Program-made: the position numbers and the translations under genes | The notes under the pieces: model-generated | Seen by the model: only the letters and a program-made list of their open reading frames with translations | Database searches by the model: none | Told to the model about the DNA's origin: nothing | Source of the DNA: an uncultured Eubacteriales bacterium | Lineage (GTDB): Bacteria; Bacillota; Clostridia; Oscillospirales; Oscillospiraceae | Assembly (NCBI GenBank): GCA_900549885.1 | Contig: URQA01000121.1 | Coordinates: 1-7,480, forward strand | Direction of reading: 5' to 3' | DNA: 7,480 nt | Shown here: in pieces, positions 1 to 5,571 of the stretch | Position numbering within the stretch: the first letter of the stretch is position 1 | Layout: the number at the start of each line of letters is the position of its first letter

Positions 1-1
1 C

Positions 2-850
2 CGTCCGGCCCAGGCAGCCCAAACGCCGCAGCGGCCGGCGCCCAGGACCAAGCCGGACATTCCCCCGCAGGCTTCCGCCGGCTCCCCCTTCCGCCGCGTC
101 ACTCCCCTGCCTAGTGCAAAAGAGGAGAAACCTTTCGCCCAGGCCGCTGCTCCCGTTCCGGCCCAGGAGGCCCCTCCGGTCCCGGAGGCCGCGACTCAGC
201 CTGTCCCCGCTGCCCCTGCCCCAGAGACATCGTCCCAGCAGGCGCTAAAGGCCCCCGCTCCCACCCCGGAGGTGGCCTCCCAGGAGCAGCCCTGGCTCAT
301 CCGGGGGGAATTGTTCCGCACCTATATTATGGTGGAGCAGGGGGACAAAGTCGTCCTCATCGACAAGCATGCCGCCCACGAACGGGCCAACTTTGACCGG
401 CTGAAGGCCGCCGACTACCAGCCCATGGTTCAGGAACTGCTCTCTCCGGTGACGTTTATCCCTGCCCCAGAGGACCGAACGGCGCTGCTGGAGCAGCTCC
501 CCCTGCTGGCTCGGTTCGGCTTCGAGGTCGAGGAGTTTGGGGGCAGCGCCCTGGCGGTGCGGGCCTGTCCGGACTACCTAGACGCGGGGGATATCGAGGA
601 CGCCCTGCTGGAGCTGGCCCAGCGTCTCCAGGTGAACGGCGCAGCGGATCCCGCCGCCGCCCGGGATGAGCTGATGCACACCATGGCCTGCAAGGCAGCC
701 ATCAAGGGCGGACAGAAAAACGGCTCCGCTGAGCTGGAAGAGGTGGTCCAGATGGTCATGAGCGGAGCGGTAAAATATTGCCCCCACGGCCGGCCTGTGG
801 CGATCGAGTTGACCAAATACCAGCTGGAAAAGCAGTTCAAGCGGGCGTAA
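2..850 (+). CDS. mutL: DNA mismatch repair endonuclease MutL, C-terminal part (5' truncated by window edge)
   Basis: MutL couples mismatch recognition by MutS to strand incision. The frame is open from the first bases, so the N-terminal GHKL ATPase domain lies outside the window; the GTG at 272 is only an internal codon. About 93 residues of Pro/Ala/Gln-rich linker (2-280) lead into the C-terminal dimerisation/endonuclease domain, which starts near WLIRGELFRTYIMVEQ. Visible motifs are DKHAAHER (362-385, the metal-binding DQHA-x2-E motif), QELLSP (431-448, matching the beta-clamp-binding QEMIVP region of Bacillus MutL), ACKAAIKGG, and CPHGRP (780-797). The set marks the nuclease-proficient MutL type of bacteria without MutH. 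The last acidic residue of DQHA-x2-E-x4-E is Asp here (395-397) instead of Glu. No clear terminator follows; the next 84 bp lead to the rplU promoter. Identity is certain; activity is inferred. Confidence 0.96.
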   Translation, partial: RPAQAAQTPQRPAPRTKPDIPPQASAGSPFRRVTPLPSAKEEKPFAQAAAPVPAQEAPPVPEAATQPVPAAPAPETSSQQALKAPAPTPEVASQEQPWLIRGELFRTYIMVEQGDKVVLIDKHAAHERANFDRLKAADYQPMVQELLSPVTFIPAPEDRTALLEQLPLLARFGFEVEEFGGSALAVRACPDYLDAGDIEDALLELAQRLQVNGAADPAAARDELMHTMACKAAIKGGQKNGSAELEEVVQMVMSGAVKYCPHGRPVAIELTKYQLEKQFKRA

Positions 851-934
851 GACAAAATCCACAGGTCTGGATTCCCCGCCATTGGCTACTATTTTCCGGT
901 GCCAGAGCAAAACACGAGATTTTCCAAAAAACCA

Positions 935-963
935 TTGACATTTTATGCTTTCATTGGTATACT
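935..963 (+). promoter_or_regulatory. Sigma-A promoter of the rplU-prp-rpmA operon
   Basis: A perfect -35 TTGACA (935-940), a 17-bp spacer and -10 TATACT (958-963) preceded by TG one base upstream (extended -10). Transcription would start near 970, giving a leader of about 120 nt before rplU. This is one of the strongest-looking promoters in the window, fitting a ribosomal protein operon. Confidence 0.9.
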
Positions 964-969
964 ATCAAA

Positions 970-1075
970 GCCGCTTTGAATGGGAATAAGAAGTGTGGAG
1001 CCGCTGCAAACAGTCCGGCCGGACGCTTCCTGAAGCGGGCCGCAGGCCCCTCCCCCGACAGCGAGCCCGTCATGA
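970..1075 (+). ncRNA. Structured rplU leader, candidate L21 leader RNA
   Basis: The untranslated leader can fold into one elongated hairpin from 997 to 1053. The helices, from outside in, are GGAG/CTCC (997-1000 with 1050-1053), CTGC/GCAG (1004-1007 with 1042-1045), GGCC/GGCC (1017-1020 with 1038-1041) and CGCTT/AAGCG (1024-1028 with 1033-1037) capped by CCTG. Firmicute rplU genes often carry an L21 leader motif (Rfam family L21_leader), thought to mediate autoregulation. Position and structure fit, but I cannot score the covariance model by eye. No T-run follows the helix, so control would more likely be translational than by termination. Confidence 0.5.
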
Positions 1076-1092
1076 AGGAGTTGAAAGATAAC

Positions 1093-1404
1093 ATGTATGC
1101 AATCATCGAAACCGGAGGGAAACAGTACAAGGTGACCGAGGGCGACGTGCTCTACATCGAGAAGCTCACCGCCGAGGCCGGCGAGGCCGTCACCTTTGAC
1201 AAGGTGCTGGCCGTGTTGGATGGCGACACCGCCACCTTCGGCGCTCCCACTGTGGAAGGCGCCTCCGTCACCGCCAACGTGGTGAAGAACGGTAAGGGCA
1301 AGAAGGTGCTGGTGTTCAAGTACAAGCCGAAGAAGAACTACCGCCGCCGTCAGGGCCACCGTCAGCCCTATACCAAGGTGGAAATCACCAAGGTCAACGC
1401 CTGA
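1093..1404 (+). CDS. rplU: 50S ribosomal protein L21
   Basis: A 103-residue protein of the 50S subunit that binds 23S rRNA. It shows the hallmark N-terminus MYAIIETGGKQYKV and the basic KYKPKKNYRRRQGHRQ segment near residues 75-90 that ends the L21 signature, then the terminal YTKVEITKV. Its length is typical of the family. The start is the ATG at 1093, 12 nt after AAGGAG (1075-1080). An in-frame ATG at 1072 overlaps that Shine-Dalgarno site and would add a non-conserved MKELKDN, so it is rejected. First gene of the rplU-prp-rpmA operon, 10 bp ahead of prp, under the promoter at 935-963 and probably the structured leader. Confidence 0.98.
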   Translation: MYAIIETGGKQYKVTEGDVLYIEKLTAEAGEAVTFDKVLAVLDGDTATFGAPTVEGASVTANVVKNGKGKKVLVFKYKPKKNYRRRQGHRQPYTKVEITKVNA

Positions 1405-1414
1405 GGCTGACCCA

Positions 1415-1762
1415 ATGACCACCATCACATTCCACAGCGCCCAGGGCCGTCTGGACGGCTTTGTTGTGGAGGGGCACAGCGGCTACGCCGAGGCCGGTGC
1501 AGACATTGTCTGCGCTGCCGTTTCCGCCGCCGTAGGCTTGGTCGAATGCACCGTCAACGAGGTGCTCGGCCTGGAAGCCTCGGTGAAGATTCGGGAGAAG
1601 GACGCCCGCATTGCCCTCAAGCTTCCCGGAGGACTGGGGGAGGTCAACGAGCACACCTGCCAAAACCTGTTGGCTGGGCTGATGGTCTATCTCCAGAACC
1701 TGTCGGAAGAATATCCGGAAAATCTTATCGTCCGTTTGGACGATGACGACGAGGACGATTGA
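1415..1762 (+). CDS. prp: Ribosomal-processing cysteine protease Prp (YsxB/DUF464 family)
   Basis: A 115-residue cysteine protease that removes the N-terminal extension of L27 in Firmicutes. The catalytic signature is clear: GHSGYAEAGADIVCAAVSA, with His21 and Cys33 as the probable dyad and Asp30 nearby. It lies between rplU and rpmA, the standard Firmicute order, and its substrate is encoded directly downstream with the matching cleavage sequence. The start ATG at 1415 is supported by a weak GAGG (1403-1406) overlapping the rplU stop, which suggests coupled and lower translation than the ribosomal proteins. The C-terminus is an unusual all-acidic tail (DDDDEDD) of unknown meaning. Protease role rests on family knowledge, mainly work on the Staphylococcus aureus enzyme. 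Confidence 0.95.
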   Translation: MTTITFHSAQGRLDGFVVEGHSGYAEAGADIVCAAVSAAVGLVECTVNEVLGLEASVKIREKDARIALKLPGGLGEVNEHTCQNLLAGLMVYLQNLSEEYPENLIVRLDDDDEDD

Positions 1763-1795
1763 TCCTCCCAAAGTCTTGAGAAAGGATGAAAGGCT

Positions 1796-2080
1796 ATGCT
1801 GAAGATCAACATTCAGTTTTTCGCCCATAAAAAGGGCGGCGGCTCCACCAAGAACGGCCGCGATTCCGAGGCCAAGCGCCTGGGCGTGAAGCGCGCCGAC
1901 GGGCAGTTTGTTCTGGCCGGCAACGTGCTGGTCCGCCAGCGGGGCACCCACATTCACCCCGGCACCAACGTGGGTAAGGGCAGCGACGACACCCTGTTCG
2001 CCCTGAAGGACGGCAAGGTGAAGTTTGAGCGTATGGGCAAGGACCGCAAGAAGGTCTCCATTGTGGAGATCGCGCAGTAA
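1796..2080 (+). CDS. rpmA: 50S ribosomal protein L27 with Prp-cleavable N-terminal extension
   Basis: A 94-residue L27, whose N-terminal tail reaches the peptidyl-transferase centre. The precursor begins MLKINIQFFAHKKGGGSTKN. In Firmicutes, Prp cuts after the FF pair, leaving a mature protein that starts AHKKGGG; the motif is present at residues 8-10. The conserved body follows: STKNGRDSEAKRLG, then GxxVLVRQRGTHIHPGTNVGKGSDDTLFAL. AAAGGA (1781-1786) sits 9 nt before the ATG. Third gene of the operon, 33 bp after prp, and followed 11 bp later by a strong terminator. Confidence 0.98.
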   Translation: MLKINIQFFAHKKGGGSTKNGRDSEAKRLGVKRADGQFVLAGNVLVRQRGTHIHPGTNVGKGSDDTLFALKDGKVKFERMGKDRKKVSIVEIAQ

Positions 2081-2091
2081 AATTTGCCCAG

Positions 2092-2126
2092 AAAGCCGCA
2101 AACGGGGGACCGTTTGCGGCTTTTTT
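2092..2126 (+). terminator. Intrinsic terminator after rpmA
   Basis: A perfect 14-bp stem (2092-2105 with 2110-2123; AAAGCCGCAAACGG and its complement) with a GGGA tetraloop of the GNRA class, running into six T (2121-2126). It should end most rplU-operon transcripts. The Shine-Dalgarno site of the next gene starts only 5 nt after the T-run, leaving no room for a promoter in between. Confidence 0.92.
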
Positions 2127-2144
2127 GGTAAAAGGAGAGTACCT

Positions 2145-2762
2145 ATGGATTTCCAGAAGAAAATGCACGGTGGGGCTCTGTACCAGAGTATGGACGAATC
2201 CGTTTTGGCCGAGCAGCTACAATATCTGGACCTGCTGTACGACTTCAACCAGACCCGCCCCACGGAGCAAGATAAGCGGACGGCTATGCTCCGGAAGATG
2301 TTCGCTGAAGTGGGCGAGGGCTGCTATATTGAGCCTCCCTTCCACGCCAACTGGGGCGGGAAACACATCCACCTGGGCAAGTCTGTTTACTGCAATTTCA
2401 ACGTGGTCTTTGTGGACGACACACACATCTATGTGGGGGATTACACCATGCTCGGTCCCAACGTGGTGCTGGCCACGGCGGGCCACCCCATCCTCCCGGC
2501 GCTGCGGGAGCAGGCCTACCAGTATAACGCCCCTGTGCGCATCGGCTGCAACTGTTGGCTGGGGGCGGGGGTGATCGTATTGCCTGGGGTAACCATCGGA
2601 GATAACACAGTGGTGGGTGCGGGCAGCGTAGTGCCCCGTGCCCTGCCCGCCAACGCAGTGGCCGCAGGCAATCCCTGCCGGGTGATGCGGGAAATTTGCG
2701 ACCGGGATCGGGAATACTACTTCAAGAACAAAAAAATCAACTGGGCCGAGCTCAAGGGCTAA
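2145..2762 (+). CDS. Sugar O-acetyltransferase, maltose/galactoside acetyltransferase (Maa/LacA) type
   Basis: A 205-residue left-handed beta-helix acetyltransferase expected to move acetyl from acetyl-CoA to a sugar hydroxyl in the cytoplasm; the real acceptor is unknown. Residues about 5-55 are the helical maltose-acetyltransferase cap (KMHGGALYQSMDESVL...LDLLYDFN). Hexapeptide repeats follow (IHLGKS, IYVGDY, VRIGCN, VTIGDN, TVVGAG), with the LacA-like catalytic histidine in ATAGHP (His114) and the usual C-terminal AxGNPCRVMREI. Length matches the family (about 185-205). The start ATG at 2145 follows AAAGGAG (2131-2137) by 7 nt. It is packed behind the rpmA terminator and 11 bp before obgE, so it is probably cotranscribed with obgE. 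The family is confident; these enzymes are often mis-specified as to substrate, so no gene symbol is given. Confidence 0.93.
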   Translation: MDFQKKMHGGALYQSMDESVLAEQLQYLDLLYDFNQTRPTEQDKRTAMLRKMFAEVGEGCYIEPPFHANWGGKHIHLGKSVYCNFNVVFVDDTHIYVGDYTMLGPNVVLATAGHPILPALREQAYQYNAPVRIGCNCWLGAGVIVLPGVTIGDNTVVGAGSVVPRALPANAVAAGNPCRVMREICDRDREYYFKNKKINWAELKG

Positions 2763-2773
2763 GGAGGTCAAGT

Positions 2774-4057
2774 ATGGCCAACCAATTTATTGACACCGCC
2801 CGCATCACGGTCAGGGCGGGCAGCGGCGGCAACGGCGCCGTCGCCTTCCACCGGGAGAAGTATGTGGCCGCCGGCGGCCCCGACGGCGGCGACGGCGGCC
2901 GGGGGGGCAATATCGTCCTGCGGGTGGACTCCCATATGTCCACCCTGATGGACTTCCGCTACAAGCGCAAATACGTGGCGGAAAACGGCCAGGACGGCAG
3001 CGGCAAACGCTGCTCTGGCAAGGATGGACAGCCTCTGGTCATCCGGGTGCCCCGTGGCACTGTGGTCCGGGATGCCGAGACGCGGGAGATCATCTGCGAT
3101 ATGTCCGGAGATGAGGATTTCATTCTGGCCAAGGGGGGCAATGGCGGCTGGGGCAACAAGCACTTCGCCACCCCCACCCGGCAGGTGCCCCGCTTTGCCA
3201 AGGCTGGTCTGCCCGGCCAGAGCCGGGAGGTCATTTTGGAGCTGAAACTGCTGGCCGACGTGGGGCTGGTGGGTTTCCCCAATGTGGGCAAGTCCACCCT
3301 CCTGAGTGTAGTCACCCGGGCCCAGCCCAAGATCGCTAACTACCACTTCACCACCCTGTCTCCCAACCTTGGCGTAGTACCCATGGAAGAGGGCCAGTCC
3401 TTCGTCCTGGCCGACATTCCCGGTATCATCGAAGGGGCGAGTGAGGGCGCCGGCCTGGGCCATGACTTTCTCCGGCACATTGACCGCTGCCGCCTGCTCA
3501 TCCACGTGGTAGATGTGTCGGGCAGCGAGGGACGGGACCCGGTGGCCGACTTTGACGCCATCTGCGCCGAGCTGGAGCGGTGGTCCCCGGAGCTGGCCAG
3601 CCGCCCCATGCTGGTGGCCGCCAACAAGGTGGACATTATGGAGGACCCGGAGCTGCTGGACAGGCTCCGCACCCATGTGGCGGAGCGGGGCTGCCCGCTC
3701 TATGAGATGTCCGCCGCCACCCACCAGGGCACCCAGGAGCTGATGTACGCCGCAGCGGCGGAACTAGCCAAGCTTCCCCCCATCTTGGTGTACGAGCCAA
3801 CCTATGTGGAGCGGCCTCCGGAGATCGACACCTCCGCTCCCCTGGACATCGTCCGGGACGACGACGGAACCTGGCTGGTGGACGGGCCTTGGCTGCGCCA
3901 GCTCATGGCCAACGTCAACTTCAACGACTATGAAAGCCGCAACTGGTTTGACAAGCGGCTGCGGGAGGCCGGAGTATTCCAGCAGCTGGAGGATATGGGC
4001 ATCAAAGACGGCGATCCCATCTGCCTATACAATCTGGAATTTGAATATCAGAGATAA
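2774..4057 (+). CDS. obgE: GTPase ObgE/CgtA
   Basis: A 427-residue essential GTPase that binds the 50S subunit and links ribosome assembly to nutrient and stress signals. Three domains are visible. The glycine-rich Obg fold covers about residues 1-158 (FIDTARITVRAGSGGNGAVAF, then AAGGPDGGDGGRGG). The G domain has P-loop GFPNVGKS at 167-174, a TTLSPNLG switch, DIPG at 214-217, NKVD at 284-287 and SAA as G5. The C-terminal OCT domain runs from about 355 to 425 (PLDIVRDDDGTWLVDG ... LEDMGIKDGDPICLYNLEFEY). All GTPase motifs are intact. The Shine-Dalgarno AAGGAGGT (2761-2768) overlaps the stop of the acetyltransferase gene and is 5 nt from the ATG, so the two genes are likely one transcript and translationally coupled. 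A 16-bp hairpin follows the stop. Confidence 0.98.
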   Translation: MANQFIDTARITVRAGSGGNGAVAFHREKYVAAGGPDGGDGGRGGNIVLRVDSHMSTLMDFRYKRKYVAENGQDGSGKRCSGKDGQPLVIRVPRGTVVRDAETREIICDMSGDEDFILAKGGNGGWGNKHFATPTRQVPRFAKAGLPGQSREVILELKLLADVGLVGFPNVGKSTLLSVVTRAQPKIANYHFTTLSPNLGVVPMEEGQSFVLADIPGIIEGASEGAGLGHDFLRHIDRCRLLIHVVDVSGSEGRDPVADFDAICAELERWSPELASRPMLVAANKVDIMEDPELLDRLRTHVAERGCPLYEMSAATHQGTQELMYAAAAELAKLPPILVYEPTYVERPPEIDTSAPLDIVRDDDGTWLVDGPWLRQLMANVNFNDYESRNWFDKRLREAGVFQQLEDMGIKDGDPICLYNLEFEYQR

Positions 4058-4081
4058 CATTTTCTATGTGAGCATTGCCCA

Positions 4082-4116
4082 AAGAAGCGGTCATCCCATT
4101 GGGATGACCGCTTCTT
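4082..4116. terminator. Bidirectional terminator between convergent obgE and the CLC gene
   Basis: A perfect 16-bp inverted repeat (4082-4097 with 4101-4116; AAGAAGCGGTCATCCC and its complement) around a 3-nt ATT loop. The T-tracts are broken but similar on both strands (TTCTTCC on plus, TTCTTT on minus). It lies 24 bp after the obgE stop and 7 bp from the end of the minus-strand CLC gene, so one hairpin probably serves both. Confidence 0.82.
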
Positions 4117-4123
4117 CCATTTG

Positions 4124-5389
4124 TCACCGGGCGCTGGCGTCGATGTACCGCGGCTCCAGCTTGGAGTACACCAGCTTCTGGCTGCTGTACAGGGAGAACC
4201 GTCCGCTGAGCAGATAGCTCAGAGCACAGGCCAAGGCAAAGAACACGATGCTTCCGCCCCCGAACAGCTCCACACTGAGCAGGATGCTGGCCAGGGGGCA
4301 GTTGACCACTCCACAGAACAAGGCGATGAGACCCACTGCCGCCCCGAAAGCGGGCTCCAGCCCCAGCAGAGGGGCCACAGCGCTGCCAAAAGCCGCGCCG
4401 ATAAAAAAGGTGGGTACGATCTCGCCGCCCCGGAAGCCCGCTCCCAGAGTGAGGGCGGTAAACGCCATTTTCAGCAGGAAAGCCCAAGGGTCCGCCCTTC
4501 CGCCCGCAAGCACACGGTTCAAAAAGGCGCTGCCTGCGCCGTTGTAGGTCCCGCTGCCCTCCAGCACCGTCAGCAGGATGACCAGCGCCGCCCCTGCCAG
4601 CACCCGGAGGTAGGGATTGGGCAGAACCCGGCGGTACAGCCGGGCTGAGCCGTGCATCACCACACAGAATAAAATCGCCACCAGGGCGCAGGCGATGGCC
4701 AGCCCGCCCACTTGGAGCAAAGCCCGGGGGGACAGCTCAGGCATACCCAGCAGCGTCCACCCCTCCCCTCTCAATCCCATCCAGCGGGTGACCCCCAGGG
4801 ACACCAGACTGGCAAACAGGCCGGGAAACAGGGCGGAATAGTGGAGGATGCCCACGCTGACCACCTCCAAGCTGAACACGGTGGCGGCCACCGGCGTACC
4901 GAACAGGGCGGTGAACAGGGCGCTCATGCCACACAGGACGATGAGGTTCATGTTCCGCTCGTCCAAGCGCAGCCACTTGCCCAGAGTGGCGGCCAGAGAA
5001 CCGCCGATCTGGAGGGCCGCCCCTTCTCGTCCGGCGCTGCCCCCAGTGAGATGAGTCAGGGCGGCGCTGAAGAAGATCAGAAGCGCCAAACGCAGCCGGG
5101 GCCTCTCCCCGCTGCGGACGCTGGCAATGATCTGGTTGGTGCCGCTGTCGTTGGCCATGTCCAGCGCCTGATAGCTCCACACGATGAGCAGCCCCGCCAC
5201 TGGCAGGCAGAAAATCAGCCAGGGGTTGGCCTGCCTAGTCTGGGTCACCCAAGACAGGACGCGGGAAAAAGCGCCCCCCGCCAGGCCGCACGCCAGCCCG
5301 GTCAGTCCCCCGATCACCACCCACCGCAGCAGGGTGAGCACTGCCAGTTCTCCGTCATGAAACAGCTCACGCCAATCTTTTTCCATCAT
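4124..5389 (-). CDS. CLC-family anion transporter, probable CLC-F type fluoride/proton antiporter
   Basis: A 421-residue, strongly hydrophobic membrane protein with the CLC fold. The second CLC motif reads GGSAGREGAALQIGGS, with gating Glu122; chloride-type CLCs have GREGP, while GREG followed by A/V/T is typical of the CLC-F branch. The first motif, normally GSGIP with the chloride-coordinating Ser, is replaced by DSGTNQII (81-88). The third is GAGFRGGEIVPTFFIGA (317-332), with a Glu where CLC-F antiporters carry a transport-linked Glu. At the inner-glutamate position of ClcA (FIIEE) it has FSLEV, so that second Glu is lost. Likely role: export of toxic fluoride. Two adjacent ATGs compete: 5389 lies 5 nt and 5386 lies 8 nt from GGGGAG, so Met2 may be the true start. 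It has its own consensus promoter, but I see no fluoride riboswitch. CLC membership is near certain; the fluoride subtype is inferred from motifs. Confidence 0.93.
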   Translation of the reverse strand: MMEKDWRELFHDGELAVLTLLRWVVIGGLTGLACGLAGGAFSRVLSWVTQTRQANPWLIFCLPVAGLLIVWSYQALDMANDSGTNQIIASVRSGERPRLRLALLIFFSAALTHLTGGSAGREGAALQIGGSLAATLGKWLRLDERNMNLIVLCGMSALFTALFGTPVAATVFSLEVVSVGILHYSALFPGLFASLVSLGVTRWMGLRGEGWTLLGMPELSPRALLQVGGLAIACALVAILFCVVMHGSARLYRRVLPNPYLRVLAGAALVILLTVLEGSGTYNGAGSAFLNRVLAGGRADPWAFLLKMAFTALTLGAGFRGGEIVPTFFIGAAFGSAVAPLLGLEPAFGAAVGLIALFCGVVNCPLASILLSVELFGGGSIVFFALACALSYLLSGRFSLYSSQKLVYSKLEPRYIDASAR

Positions 5390-5401
5390 ATTCTCTCCCC
5401 T

Positions 5402-5420
5402 GCCGGCCTTAGGACCCGGC
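5402..5420 (-). other. Small hairpin in the CLC gene leader
   Basis: In the roughly 35-nt minus-strand leader, GCCGG and CCGGC (5416-5420 with 5402-5406) plus CC/GG inside form a 7-bp stem with a 2-nt bulge and a TAA loop, just before the GGGGAG ribosome site (5395-5400). It is far too short to be a fluoride riboswitch. It may tune stability or translation, or be incidental in GC-rich DNA. Confidence 0.35.
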
Positions 5421-5427
5421 GGCTTCC

Positions 5428-5456
5428 ATTATATGGCCGTCCCCTTTCCCTGTCAA
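5428..5456 (-). promoter_or_regulatory. Consensus sigma-A promoter of the CLC transporter gene
   Basis: Read on the minus strand, TTGACA (5456-5451), a 17-bp spacer and TATAAT (5433-5428) match the sigma-A consensus at all twelve positions. The start site would fall near 5421, giving a leader of about 32-35 nt. Such a promoter implies constitutive strong expression unless a repressor acts on it. Confidence 0.92.
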
Positions 5457-5465
5457 GGCGCGCTC

Positions 5466-5494
5466 TTTACAGCGGTCCGCCTTTCTGCTATGAT
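5466..5494 (+). promoter_or_regulatory. Sigma-A promoter of the AIM24-family gene
   Basis: TTTACA (5466-5471), a 17-bp spacer and TATGAT (5489-5494), with TG one base upstream of the -10 (extended -10). The predicted start near 5501 gives a leader of about 70 nt. Its -35 is 9 bp from the -35 of the divergent CLC promoter. Confidence 0.85.
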
Positions 5495-5511
5495 GGTCTC
5501 AGAAGCCGGCT

Positions 5512-5535
5512 CCAGGTGCTGTTCTCAGCACTTGG
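5512..5535 (+). other. Leader hairpin of the AIM24-family gene
   Basis: A 10-bp stem with one G-U pair (5512-5521 with 5526-5535) around a TTCT loop, followed by an A-rich stretch and then the ribosome site at 5556-5563. No T-run follows, so it is not a terminator. A 5' stem-loop near the start of a transcript can protect mRNA from 5'-end decay, but that role is only a guess here. Confidence 0.45.
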
Positions 5536-5571
5536 CGCATATAAAGAAACAGAAAAAGGAGGATCCTGAGT

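Noticed and set aside
2..280. Separate repeat-rich gene or tandem repeat
   Set aside because: The Pro/Ala-rich stretch is in frame with the MutL C-terminal domain and matches the variable linker of that protein.
856..873. Terminator for mutL
   Set aside because: AATCCA/TGGATT gives only a 6-bp A/T-containing stem with a 6-nt loop and no T-run.
778..1092. Upstream extension of rplU from 778
   Set aside because: It would run through the end of mutL, the promoter and the leader. L21 begins at the conserved MYAIIETGGKQ.
2025..2144. Upstream start of the acetyltransferase inside rpmA
   Set aside because: It would translate the terminator hairpin; the ATG at 2145 has an ideal AAAGGAG at 7 nt and matches the family N-terminus.
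2768..3724. Minus-strand open frame of 318 codons over obgE
   Set aside because: Antisense shadow of the Gly-rich Obg domain and GTPase; composition explained by the opposite strand.
5390..5500. Fluoride (crcB) riboswitch upstream of the CLC transporter
   Set aside because: The transcript leader is about 35 nt, shorter than the riboswitch, and no GGCGATGG/GTTCGCC signature or pseudoknot partner is present on the minus strand.
4712..5569. Long plus-strand open frame of 285 codons opposite the CLC gene
   Set aside because: It mirrors the CLC coding strand, has low-complexity Gln/Pro/His content, no ribosome site and no family resemblance; the minus strand encodes a full CLC protein.
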